DNA from: an uncultured Bacteroidales bacterium
Lineage (GTDB): Bacteria; Bacteroidota; Bacteroidia; Bacteroidales; Muribaculaceae
DNA: 64,000 bases
NCBI GenBank assembly: GCA_947644715.1
Contig: CANSAP010000008.1
Coordinates: forward strand, 1-64,000
Direction of reading: 5' to 3'
Both the position numbers and the translations under genes were made by a program. Of the stretch, positions 15,779 to 23,893 are shown piece by piece (the first letter of the stretch is position 1; each line of letters begins with the position of its first letter). The notes under the pieces are model-generated. The model was not told where the DNA came from, searched no databases, and saw only the letters and a program-made list of their open reading frames with translations.

Positions 15779-17173
15779 ATGAAAAACATCTGTTTTTACT
15801 TCCAGATACATCAGCCTTTCCGCCTGAAGCGCTATCGCTTCTTTGAGATTGGCAACGACCACTACTATTATGATGACTTCGCCAATGACGACATCATCAC
15901 TCGCATCGCCCACAGGTCATATATCCCAATGGCCGACACGCTGCTGACTATGATTAAGGAGAGTGGAGGAGCGTTCAAGTGCGCCATATCCATCACAGGC
16001 ACTGCCATTGAGCAGCTTCAGATTTATGTGCCCGAGTTCATTGACAAGCTTAAAGCGCTCGCCGACACAGGTTGTGTTGAATTCCTCAGCGAAACCTATG
16101 CCCACTCCCTCTCTTCGCTTAAAGATGCTGATGAATTCGTTCGCCAAGTGAAGTCTCACGACAAGCTGATTAAGAGCCTGTTCGGCCAGAAGCCAAAGAT
16201 TTTCCGCAACACGGAGCTAATATATGATGACGAGATTGCCTGCCTCGTGGCCTCTATGGGCTTTAAGGGTGCAATCACTGAGGGTGCGAAACATATCCTC
16301 GGATGGAAGAGTCCTGATTTCGTCTATAACGCAGCCTCAGCACCGGGACTGAAACTCTTGCTGAAGAATGACAAGCTCTCCGATGACATCTCCCGCAACT
16401 TTAATAACCACGAATGGAGCGAGTATCCGCTCACAGCCGATAAGTATATCGACTGGATTGCTGGACTGCCCGAGGACCAGCAGATTGTGAACCTTTTCCT
16501 CTCAATGGAAACTTTCGGAGAGTTCCTGCCCGCCGAATCAGGAATCTTTGACTTCATGCGCGCGCTGCCCCGTTTCGCTGCCGAACGCGGAATCTCATTC
16601 ATGACTCCTGCCGAGGCCTGCTCCAAGCTCAAGAGTGTCGGGGAGTTGTCAGTTCCCTATCCGATGTCATGGGCTGACGAGGCCCGCGACGTGAGCGCCT
16701 GGATGGGTAATGACTTGCAGCGTGAAGCGCTTGACAAGCTTTATTCAGTGGCTGAGCGAGTGAATCTTACCACTGACCGCCGACTCAAGCAGGATTGGGA
16801 GTACCTTCAGAGTGCCGACCACTTCTTCTATATGAGCACAAAGAATCTCTCTGACGGCTCAGCCCATGCTTCTTTCTCCCCTTATGACAGCCCTTACTCG
16901 GCCTTTACCAATTACATGAATGTGCTGGCCGACTTCATTGTCAGAGTGGAAGAGCAATATCCCATGGAGATAGAAAACGAGGAGCTGAACTCTTTGCTTC
17001 TGACCATACGCAATCAGGCACAGGAAATCGAGACTCTGAATAAGGAGGTTAAGCAGTTACGCACAAATATCCTCAACGCTGACGACTCGAATAATGCACC
17101 TGAACCGGCTCGTACGACCAAGAAATCGACAGCAAAACCGGCCACTTCAAAAAAGACCTCCAAAGGCAAATAA
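15779..17173 (+). CDS. GH57-family glycoside hydrolase (alpha-amylase or branching enzyme type)
   Basis: The 464-residue protein shows the GH57 N-terminal signature FQIHQPFRLKRYRFFEIG, an FRNTELIYDD segment at the catalytic Glu region, and SMETFGEFLPAESGIFDFM. A predicted coiled coil (about 395-430) and a Lys/Thr/Ser/Ala-rich basic tail (TTKKSTAKPATSKKTSKGK) follow the catalytic domain. The tail is not part of the GH57 fold and might bind polyglucan or nucleic acid. As third gene of the operon it should remodel intracellular glycogen. Hydrolase and 4-alpha-glucanotransferase activities cannot be told apart here. Confidence 0.87.
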   Translation: MKNICFYFQIHQPFRLKRYRFFEIGNDHYYYDDFANDDIITRIAHRSYIPMADTLLTMIKESGGAFKCAISITGTAIEQLQIYVPEFIDKLKALADTGCVEFLSETYAHSLSSLKDADEFVRQVKSHDKLIKSLFGQKPKIFRNTELIYDDEIACLVASMGFKGAITEGAKHILGWKSPDFVYNAASAPGLKLLLKNDKLSDDISRNFNNHEWSEYPLTADKYIDWIAGLPEDQQIVNLFLSMETFGEFLPAESGIFDFMRALPRFAAERGISFMTPAEACSKLKSVGELSVPYPMSWADEARDVSAWMGNDLQREALDKLYSVAERVNLTTDRRLKQDWEYLQSADHFFYMSTKNLSDGSAHASFSPYDSPYSAFTNYMNVLADFIVRVEEQYPMEIENEELNSLLLTIRNQAQEIETLNKEVKQLRTNILNADDSNNAPEPARTTKKSTAKPATSKKTSKGK

Positions 17174-17189
17174 ACGCAACCACAACTCG

Positions 17190-17229
17190 CTGTGCGCAGT
17201 ATTTCGTTTTAATGGAATGCTGCGCACAG
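17190..17229 (+). terminator. Hairpin after the glycogen operon
   Basis: A perfect 10-bp stem (CTGTGCGCAG at 17190-17199, complement at 17220-17229) with a 20-nt loop begins 16 bp after the stop codon and is followed by a short T-containing stretch. Confidence 0.55.
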
Positions 17230-17265
17230 TTCATATTTACAGACAATTACATAAATAACAAGTCC

Positions 17266-17350
17266 TTAAAAGTTTTCCAAAACAATTAATTAAGTACTTA
17301 ATAATTAGTGTTTTACAATTTTGCAAACATTAAAAAGTTTTCCAAAACAA
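17266..17350. promoter_or_regulatory. Operator-like array upstream of nrdDG
   Basis: Two copies of TTAAAAGTTTTCCAAAACAA (17266-17285; 17330-17350 with one extra A) lie 64 bp apart, close to six helical turns. Each contains the dyad GTTTTCCAAAAC. Between them is a 14-bp perfect palindrome ATTAAGTACTTAAT (17289-17302). This is not the NrdR box (acaCwAtATaTwGtgt). The position just upstream of the nrdD promoter suggests a dimeric regulator, perhaps redox- or nucleotide-responsive, binding two sites. Confidence 0.6.
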
Positions 17351-17369
17351 AAATATTTAGCTCAAATCA

Positions 17370-17402
17370 TTTGGTAAAACCCGTTATAATTCATAACTTT
17401 GC
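17370..17402 (+). promoter_or_regulatory. Promoter for nrdDG
   Basis: TTTG (17370-17373), 20 bp and TAACTTTGC (17394-17402) match the Bacteroidetes consensus exactly. The ATG is 57 bp downstream. Confidence 0.7.
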
Positions 17403-17459
17403 ATCATCAAAAAACACACCAATTAATCCCATTTTAGAACTCAAATTTCCCAATCTCCA

Positions 17460-19667
17460 ATGATACAGACAGTTGTCAAACGTGATGGCCGCGTAGTCGG
17501 CTTCAATGAAGAGAAAATCAGAGCAGCTATCCGCAAAGCGATGCTCCAGACCGAAAAAGGCGAGGATGAGTCTCTGCTTCAGAAAATCACTGACCGAATA
17601 ACTGTCACCGGCACCGACCAAATGACCGTGGAGCAGATTCAAGACCGTGTGGAACTTGAGTTGATGAAATCTCCCCGAAAGGAAGTCGCTAAGAAATATA
17701 TCGCCTATCGCGACCAGCGCAACATAGCCCGACGCGCCAAAACTCGCGATATGTTCCTTGAAATCATTGAGGCTAAAAATAATGATATCACCCGCGAAAA
17801 CGCCAATATGAACACCGACTCGCCGGCGGGAATGATGATGAAGTTTGCCAGCGAAACGACAAAGCCGTTCGTCGACGATTATCTGCTGTCTCCCGAGGTG
17901 CGCGAAGCTGTGCGCGGGGGCTATCTGCACATTCATGATAAAGACTACTACCCCACTAAGTCTCTCACATGTGTGCAGCATCCTCTCGACAGGATTCTCA
18001 AGCATGGTTTCTCGGCCGGACATGGAGAGAGTCGCCCGGCCAAGCGCATCGAGACAGCATCCATCATTGCTTGCATCTCGCTGGAAACAGCTCAGAATGA
18101 GATGCATGGAGGTCAGGCAATCCCGGCGTTTGATTTCTACCTGGCTCCATTCGTGCGCAGCTCGCTGATTGAAGAGCTTAAGCGACTTGAAGAGGTTTCC
18201 GGCAAGAGTCTTGAACACCTGTATCACAAGGAGCTGACTGATTATGTAAAGCGGGATATCTCCGGACTTGAGGGGGAAGAACGCCTGTTCGCTCATGCCG
18301 TGAACTGCACGGTAAGCCGGGTGCATCAGGCTATGGAGGCGTTCATACATAACATGAACACAATCCATTCCCGCGGCGGTAACCAGGTGGTATTCAGCTC
18401 AATTAACTATGGCACGGACACATCCGCCGAGGGTCGATGCATCATTCGAGAGTTGCTGAACTCAACCTATGAGGGTGTAGGTGGTGGCGCTACGGCTATC
18501 TTTCCCATCCAGATATGGAAGAAGAAGAGAGGGGTCAGCTATCTGCCTGAAGACCCGAACTACGACCTGTATCAACTCGCATGCAAAGTGACTGCACGCC
18601 GCTTCTTCCCCAACTTCCTAAATCTTGACGCCACATTCAACCAGCATGAGAAGTGGGATGCATCTGACCCGGAGAGATACAAATATGAAGTGGCAACAAT
18701 GGGTTGCCGCACCCGCGTCTTCGAGAACAGATTCGGGGAGAAAACATCCATCGGGCGTGGTAATCTCTCGTTTACGACCATCAACATTGTGCGTATCGCA
18801 ATCGAATGCATGGTGATTAAGGATAAGGATGAGCGCATCAGTAAGTTCTTCTCAAAGCTCGATGAAGTGCTTGACATCGCTGCTGTTCAGCTATGCGAAA
18901 GATTTGATTTCCAGAAGACTGCATTGGCCAAACAATTCCCTCTGCTGATGAGCCGTCTGTGGAATGGAGGTGACTCGCTCGCTCCTGAGGATACTATTGA
19001 GGCAGTAATCAATCAGGGCACACTTGGCATTGGGTTCATCGGACTGGCCGAAGCTTTAGTGGCACTGACAGGCAAGCATCACGGCGAATGCGAAGAGGCT
19101 CAGGCTCTCGGCTTGCGCATCGTCAGCCACATGCGCTCCCGCGTCAATGAATACTGCGAAAAATATAGGCACAATTTCAGTGTACTTGCCACTCCGGCCG
19201 AAGGATTGTCTGGTAAATTCACGGCGAAAGATCGCCGATCGTTCGGCATAATACCCGGAGTGACCGACCGCATTTTCTACACCAACTCCAATCATGTGCC
19301 GGTCTACTATCACTGTTCGCCTCGTCACAAAGCCAAAGTGGAGGCACCCTACCACGAACTGACCGGCGGCGGCCATATCTTCTACGTGGAGATTGACGGC
19401 GATGCAACGCATAATCCTAAGGCCATCAGCGACATAGTTGATCTCATGGACCGCTATAACATTGGCTATGGCTCGGTCAATCACAATCGCAACCGCTGCA
19501 TGAAGTGTGGCTATGAGGATGCTTCGGAGAATCTTGAGAAGTGTCCTTCATGCGGAAGTTCTCACATAGACAGGCTGCAACGCATCACAGGCTATCTCGT
19601 AGGCACAACTGACCGCTGGAACAGTGCAAAACTTGCTGAGCTGAATGACCGCGTTATCCACAAATGA
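17460..19667 (+). CDS. nrdD: Anaerobic ribonucleoside-triphosphate reductase
   Basis: This class III reductase makes dNTPs from NTPs without oxygen, using a glycyl radical. The 735-residue protein has an N-terminal ATP-cone (VVKRDGRVVGFNEEKIRAAI) for allosteric activity control. A C-terminal zinc site has Cys680, 683, 695 and 698, and the radical Gly is about residue 711 in RITGYLVGTTDRW. The ten-stranded barrel core carries HIHDKDYYPTKSLTC and the cysteine-bearing finger region. It overlaps the activase gene by 23 bp. Upstream lies the paired-repeat operator array. The protein is complete and canonical, fitting an obligate anaerobe. Confidence 0.95.
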   Translation: MIQTVVKRDGRVVGFNEEKIRAAIRKAMLQTEKGEDESLLQKITDRITVTGTDQMTVEQIQDRVELELMKSPRKEVAKKYIAYRDQRNIARRAKTRDMFLEIIEAKNNDITRENANMNTDSPAGMMMKFASETTKPFVDDYLLSPEVREAVRGGYLHIHDKDYYPTKSLTCVQHPLDRILKHGFSAGHGESRPAKRIETASIIACISLETAQNEMHGGQAIPAFDFYLAPFVRSSLIEELKRLEEVSGKSLEHLYHKELTDYVKRDISGLEGEERLFAHAVNCTVSRVHQAMEAFIHNMNTIHSRGGNQVVFSSINYGTDTSAEGRCIIRELLNSTYEGVGGGATAIFPIQIWKKKRGVSYLPEDPNYDLYQLACKVTARRFFPNFLNLDATFNQHEKWDASDPERYKYEVATMGCRTRVFENRFGEKTSIGRGNLSFTTINIVRIAIECMVIKDKDERISKFFSKLDEVLDIAAVQLCERFDFQKTALAKQFPLLMSRLWNGGDSLAPEDTIEAVINQGTLGIGFIGLAEALVALTGKHHGECEEAQALGLRIVSHMRSRVNEYCEKYRHNFSVLATPAEGLSGKFTAKDRRSFGIIPGVTDRIFYTNSNHVPVYYHCSPRHKAKVEAPYHELTGGGHIFYVEIDGDATHNPKAISDIVDLMDRYNIGYGSVNHNRNRCMKCGYEDASENLEKCPSCGSSHIDRLQRITGYLVGTTDRWNSAKLAELNDRVIHK

Positions 19668-20151
19668 ACTTCAAGAGCCGGAAGAGCTCCTGAAGCAAAA
19701 GACTCTGAGAGTTATTGACATAATCGACGGCACAAGCGTAGATGGACCGGGACTGCGGACCTCCATCTATCTTGCCGGATGCCGACATGCCTGCCCCGGC
19801 TGTCATAATCCCTCCACATGGGATTTCGCAGCAGGGCAGGATATGTCAATCGCCTCCCTGCTTGATGTTATTGAAGAAGCTGAGTTCCCGGTAACTATAA
19901 GCGGTGGCGACCCTCTCTATCAGTCAGAGGGGGTGACACTGCTCGCTCGCGAAATCAAGCGTCGACTGGGATTGGATATATGGCTTTACACCGGGTTTAC
20001 CATCGAAGAGATTCGCGCCTCAGAGAGACTCTCGCAACCTCTGCCCTATATTGACACTATTGTAGATGGACCCTTTATTGAATCAAAGCGCGACCCATCG
20101 TTGCATTTCAGAGGCTCAACCAATCAACGGATTATTCATCTCAAGCATTAG
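19645..20151 (+). CDS. nrdG: Anaerobic ribonucleotide reductase activating protein (radical SAM)
   Basis: NrdG uses a [4Fe-4S] cluster and S-adenosylmethionine to install the glycyl radical on NrdD. The 168-residue protein carries the radical SAM motif CRHACPGC (CxxxCxxC) after VDGPGLRTSIYLAG, and the Gly-rich SAM motif TISGGDPLYQ. The ATG at 19645 lies inside nrdD (23-bp overlap), indicating translational coupling. The gene converges on the L,D-transpeptidase gene with only 6 bp between stops. Confidence 0.93.
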   Translation: MTALSTNELQEPEELLKQKTLRVIDIIDGTSVDGPGLRTSIYLAGCRHACPGCHNPSTWDFAAGQDMSIASLLDVIEEAEFPVTISGGDPLYQSEGVTLLAREIKRRLGLDIWLYTGFTIEEIRASERLSQPLPYIDTIVDGPFIESKRDPSLHFRGSTNQRIIHLKH

Positions 20152-20157
20152 AGCCGG

Positions 20158-21138
20158 TTATTCAAGCATGGTCGGTGCTGTCTCCGGCTCCTCTGTTTGC
20201 ACAGGCTCAGTAACGGGCACAACCTGAGGCAGGCTGTCCTTCGGAGTGGGCACCGGAGCGCCAATGCTGTCAACCTTTGCAGCCGGTTTCTTGGAATCGG
20301 GAGTTTGTGGCGTACGTGAAACCGGGCCTTTGGCTACGGACACCCACGGAATGCGGTTACCCTCATTTACATTCACCTTCTCGTCCCTGCGACTCGGCGA
20401 AACAATAACCGGCATGCCGGGCTTGACATGCTTCACAAGTTCGAGAATATGATCATTCGTGACTCTGATGCAGCCATGAGAGCAGCGCAGCCCGATTGAC
20501 CCGGGAGCGCGAGTGCCATGGATGCCTATTTGTGTTGTGCCGGGAATCAGCAGGCGGATGAATCGGGGGCCGAACTGTCCTTTGACCTTTGAGACCTTGC
20601 CATTGTCATCTCGGAAGAGCCAATCAGTGCTGTCATAGATTCCCTCGACGGAAAAGAAACCTTCGGGAGTGCGGGAATCTCCCTTCTTATGTTTAGTGCC
20701 ATAATTGCGGCCACAAGCAATGCCATACTTAAGCTGCTCACGGCCATAGCGGTCATATAGTGCCACCTGCATTGACTCCTTGTCTACAATAAGGAAACCG
20801 TCATGCTGATTATTAAGCAACTTCATGGCATAGCTCAGGCACTCCTGACTCATCTTAGGGAGAATGCCGCTCATGTATTTGTCAGCATCCGGGAGCGACT
20901 GCATCAGTTCTATGGCCTCGTTGCTGGAATAAGCGGTGTAACGGGGACGGTCAGGCTCTGCCTCTTCCTTCTTCTCTTCAACCTTGGCGGAATCGAAATC
21001 ATCTTCCGAAACGGTTTGCTCTCCAACGACAGCAGCAGTGTCTGCGGCTGATGTGGAGCCATTCTGTCCGGAACAGGCACATAAAATAAATAAGGATGCG
21101 GCAAGCGCGGAAAGTATGCAGGATAGTTTCATTATCAA
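20158..21138 (-). CDS. L,D-transpeptidase (YkuD fold) lipoprotein
   Basis: The protein (326 residues) has a lipoprotein signal (lipobox LCAC, lipidated Cys about 22). A low-complexity acidic linker follows, then a YkuD domain with the catalytic motif HGTRAPGSIGLRCSHGCIRV containing the nucleophile Cys. Such enzymes form 3-3 cross-links in peptidoglycan or attach proteins to it. After the domain comes a Pro/Thr/Glu-rich tail of about 60 residues. Two ATGs are possible at the start (MIMK); the second is at 21132. A consensus promoter lies at 21172-21204. Confidence 0.87.
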   Translation of the reverse strand: MIMKLSCILSALAASLFILCACSGQNGSTSAADTAAVVGEQTVSEDDFDSAKVEEKKEEAEPDRPRYTAYSSNEAIELMQSLPDADKYMSGILPKMSQECLSYAMKLLNNQHDGFLIVDKESMQVALYDRYGREQLKYGIACGRNYGTKHKKGDSRTPEGFFSVEGIYDSTDWLFRDDNGKVSKVKGQFGPRFIRLLIPGTTQIGIHGTRAPGSIGLRCSHGCIRVTNDHILELVKHVKPGMPVIVSPSRRDEKVNVNEGNRIPWVSVAKGPVSRTPQTPDSKKPAAKVDSIGAPVPTPKDSLPQVVPVTEPVQTEEPETAPTMLE

Positions 21139-21171
21139 AACGACAGAAAATTCTCTTTAAGAAATCGGAGC

Positions 21172-21204
21172 GCAAAGTTAACAATAAATCCGCACTTTAG
21201 CAAA
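21172..21204 (-). promoter_or_regulatory. Promoter for the L,D-transpeptidase gene
   Basis: On the minus strand TAACTTTGC (21180 to 21172) is preceded by TTTG (21204 to 21201) with a 20-bp spacer. The match is exact. Confidence 0.65.
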
Positions 21205-21301
21205 TTAGTGAATCACCCTTTTTGTTCCATTTCGCCCTCTCACTCCCGCGTAGACCGAAAGTAGACTTTGCTTGCCTCAAATTCTGATTATTCTCGGTCT
21301 C

Positions 21302-21463
21302 TTATCGCGCGTCCTTGTGTTTCTTTTTACAGGTTTGTGAAAGTGAGCAGCACGAACAACCGCCCCCTTTTTTACGCGACAAGCGAATAAAACCACGAAG
21401 CATCCACACCAGGCAAGCGCCGATTATCAGTCCAATAATTGTGTATTGAAGTTCTATACTCAT
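21302..21463 (-). CDS. Small Cys-rich membrane protein, FeoB-associated-like
   Basis: This 53-residue protein has one N-terminal transmembrane helix (about 8-24, IIGLIIGACLVWMLRGF), a basic stop-transfer segment (RLSRKKGGG) and a cysteine cluster CSCCSLSQTC before a Lys-rich tail. This is the layout of the FeoB-associated Cys-rich membrane protein family, normally encoded next to feoB, but no feoB is in the window. Its ATG overlaps the stop codon of the upstream NlpC/P60 gene (ATGA), so translation is coupled. A role in iron handling is inferred by analogy only. Confidence 0.65.
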   Translation of the reverse strand: MSIELQYTIIGLIIGACLVWMLRGFIRLSRKKGGGCSCCSLSQTCKKKHKDAR

Positions 21464-22044
21464 TTCATTTCAGGCACACGCCCGTATTTTACGAATCTTG
21501 TTGAATACCATGGGTTATCCATGCGGCTAACCACAACACCTTTACTTGAGGAGGCATGAATGAAGCTCACATCGTCAAGCATCATTCCAACATGAGTCAC
21601 GCGCCCCGCCTCTTTTCCTGTGGCAAAGAAGACGAGGTCGCCGGGTTTTACATCCTTCTTCTTCAACGTCTTGCAGAAATCTGCCTGCTTGGCCGAGTTG
21701 CGCGGAATCTTAATGTCAAGCTCAGTCAGGTACACCTGCATGACGAATCCGGAGCAGTCAGTACAGACACCTTTCTCCTGACCTGCGTATTTATAAGGAG
21801 TGCCAAGCCAGGTTATCGCTTCTTCCACGAGTTTCTTGCGGTCGCCATGCAGATTCGCATCCTTCACATACTCCTGTTTCAGCTCCTTCTCTTCTTTCTT
21901 GCGATTGGCTCGCTTGCGCTTGGCCACTCGCTCTTTTCGGTGCTTGTCTTTACGCACGGAACCGGATGAGGAGCAGGATGCAACGCCGGCGGTCAGGCCG
22001 ACCGTCAGAAGCAGGAATAAAAGAATGCGCGCAAATCGTCTCAC
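21460..22044 (-). CDS. C40 (NlpC/P60) peptidase lipoprotein
   Basis: This 194-residue cell-wall peptidase has a signal peptide with lipobox (VASC, Cys about 24), a strongly basic/acidic linker (KERVAKRKRANRKKEEKELK), and a C-terminal NlpC/P60 domain. The catalytic Cys is in DCSGFV and the His in RVTHVGMM. Enzymes of this kind usually cut gamma-D-Glu-diaminopimelate bonds in peptidoglycan stems. It sits in an envelope-related pair of minus-strand units with the L,D-transpeptidase, and is translationally coupled to the small Cys-rich protein downstream. Confidence 0.88.
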   Translation of the reverse strand: MRRFARILLFLLLTVGLTAGVASCSSSGSVRKDKHRKERVAKRKRANRKKEEKELKQEYVKDANLHGDRKKLVEEAITWLGTPYKYAGQEKGVCTDCSGFVMQVYLTELDIKIPRNSAKQADFCKTLKKKDVKPGDLVFFATGKEAGRVTHVGMMLDDVSFIHASSSKGVVVSRMDNPWYSTRFVKYGRVPEMK

Positions 22045-22047
22045 ACT

Positions 22048-22056
22048 GCAAAGTTA
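22048..22056 (-). promoter_or_regulatory. -7 box immediately before the NlpC/P60 start codon
   Basis: On the minus strand TAACTTTGC (22056 to 22048) ends 3 bp before the ATG at 22044. If used, transcription would begin at or next to the start codon, giving a nearly leaderless mRNA. No TTTG lies at the proper distance, so the call is uncertain. Confidence 0.35.
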
Positions 22057-22178
22057 GCATAAGTTTTCCAAACCGCCAACAAGCCCACGCCTGTTTAATA
22101 TTTTTAGCACTTTGGCGCCCTCGTATTAATAAATCATAAATAGGCGTTACAGCTGCAGGGAATCTGAAATATAGTTTG

Positions 22179-22187
22179 TAATTTTGC
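22179..22187 (+). promoter_or_regulatory. -7 box for the DegQ-like gene
   Basis: TAATTTTGC matches the -7 consensus. The -33 position reads GCAG, not TTTG, so an alternative sigma factor or activator may be involved. The leader would be about 125 nt. Confidence 0.45.
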
Positions 22188-22317
22188 GTATGTTAAAAAA
22201 GGAGCTTTTGAAGCCTCCTGTGTCGGAGTGCGCTTGGTATCAATAACGATAATGAGCTACGCGAAGATGTCCGCCACTCTCTAATTTAACGTATTAACAT
22301 TTCAAATTACCCAAAAT

Positions 22318-23811
22318 ATGAAATTAAGCATCTCTGCCCTTGGTCTGTGCTTGCTCCTGGCCGGCACACAGGGCATCGCCAAGGCCGATGAAGCGACCTT
22401 TGTACGCACGGCTGCCACTCAGTCGTTTGACACGGATTTCACCCGCGCTGCAGAGAAGACAATCAACTCTGTGGTATGCATCAAAAGCTATGTATCCCGC
22501 CCGCAGCAGCAATATTATGACCCCTTCGGAGGAATGGGTGGCTTCGACCCGTTTGAATTCTTCTTCGGTTCGCCTCAGCAACGTCAGCAGACTCCCCGCA
22601 ACCGTAATAACGGAGGCTCCAAAAACAAGAAGCAGAGCGAACAGGTGCAAAGCGGCCTCGGCTCCGGTGTTATTCTTACAGCCGATGGCTACATTGTAAC
22701 CAACAATCACGTGGTGGCTAATGCTGACCGCCTTGAAGTGCTGCTGAATGATAACAACACTTACGAAGCACGCATCATTGGAACTGATGAAGCCACTGAT
22801 CTCGCTCTCATTAAGATTGACGCCTCAGGACTACAGCCCATGGAGTTCGGCGACTCTGATGCCGTGAAGATTGGCGAATGGGTGCTTGCCGTAGGCAATC
22901 CTTTCGGGTTCAACTCTACGGTGACTGCCGGCATCGTTAGCGCGAAAGCACGTTCCATCAGCTCCGGTACCGGCGCCTCACGCATGGGCCTGGATTCCTA
23001 CATTCAGACTGACGCAGCTCTGAATCCCGGCAATTCGGGTGGTGCACTGGTTAATCTGAAGGGTCAGCTGATTGGTATCAACGCTGCCATTTATAGCAAC
23101 ACAGGTTCTTACACCGGTTTCTCTTTCGCCATACCCACTACTGTTGTAAAGAAGATTATAACTGACCTGAAGCAGTATGGCACTGTGCAGCGCGCTATGC
23201 TCGGTATCACTTATATTGAGCTGGATGCCAAGCTGGCCAAGGAGAAGGAGATCGAGGGCATTGTGGCCGGCATATATGTCGACAGTGTGCAGGATCGCTC
23301 CACTGCCCGCGAACTTGGCATCGAAGAGGGTGACGTAATCACGGCCATTAACGGCAAGGATGTCCACACTTCTGCCCAACTCGTGGAACAGATGAATCAG
23401 TTCCGCCCGGGTGACGACATAACCGTGACCTTCTGGCGTTCCGGCAAGAAATATACCAAAACCGCTACGCTGCGCAACGACCGAGGCAACACGGAGATTA
23501 CCAAGAAAGATGATTTCTCATCGCTCGGATGCGCCTTCATGAAGCTCTCGGCTGAAACAAAGAACCACATGGGCATTTCCCACGGTGTGCAGGTACAGGG
23601 TCTCAAGAAGGGCCTGTTCAAAGATGGCGGCATCAAGGATGGATTTATCATTCTTTTCATCAACGATGAGCCGGTTAACAGTGCCGACGATGTGGAGTAC
23701 ATCTACAATCAAATCATGAAGAATTCCGACGGTGAGAAGGTGATGTTCATCTCAGGCATCTATCCCACCGGCAAGAAGGGCTATTACGCCGTGGACCTCG
23801 CAGCAGAGTAA
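22318..23811 (+). CDS. Periplasmic Do/DegQ-family serine protease (HtrA)
   Basis: The 497-residue protein has a signal peptide (cleavage near GIAKA-DE), a glycine/asparagine/glutamine-rich loop (about 60-110), a trypsin-like domain and two PDZ regions. The catalytic triad is visible as His131 (NNHVV), Asp161 (TDLALIK) and Ser240 (NPGNSGGALV). It should degrade or refold misfolded envelope proteins. The order signal peptide, protease, PDZ1, PDZ2 is that of DegP/DegQ. A strong terminator follows. Confidence 0.93.
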   Translation: MKLSISALGLCLLLAGTQGIAKADEATFVRTAATQSFDTDFTRAAEKTINSVVCIKSYVSRPQQQYYDPFGGMGGFDPFEFFFGSPQQRQQTPRNRNNGGSKNKKQSEQVQSGLGSGVILTADGYIVTNNHVVANADRLEVLLNDNNTYEARIIGTDEATDLALIKIDASGLQPMEFGDSDAVKIGEWVLAVGNPFGFNSTVTAGIVSAKARSISSGTGASRMGLDSYIQTDAALNPGNSGGALVNLKGQLIGINAAIYSNTGSYTGFSFAIPTTVVKKIITDLKQYGTVQRAMLGITYIELDAKLAKEKEIEGIVAGIYVDSVQDRSTARELGIEEGDVITAINGKDVHTSAQLVEQMNQFRPGDDITVTFWRSGKKYTKTATLRNDRGNTEITKKDDFSSLGCAFMKLSAETKNHMGISHGVQVQGLKKGLFKDGGIKDGFIILFINDEPVNSADDVEYIYNQIMKNSDGEKVMFISGIYPTGKKGYYAVDLAAE

Positions 23812-23834
23812 TCACACTCATCAATTATAACCTG

Positions 23835-23872
23835 AAGGGGTGGTCAGCAGAACCGATAGCTGACCACCCCTT
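23835..23872 (+). terminator. Terminator after the DegQ-like gene
   Basis: AAGGGGTGGTCAGC (23835-23848) pairs perfectly with its complement at 23859-23872 over 14 bp with a 10-nt loop, followed by TCTCATTTG. It lies 24 bp after the stop codon, in the short gap before the convergent amylase gene, and may serve both. Confidence 0.8.
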
Positions 23873-23893
23873 CTCATTTGCCTTTACCGATTC

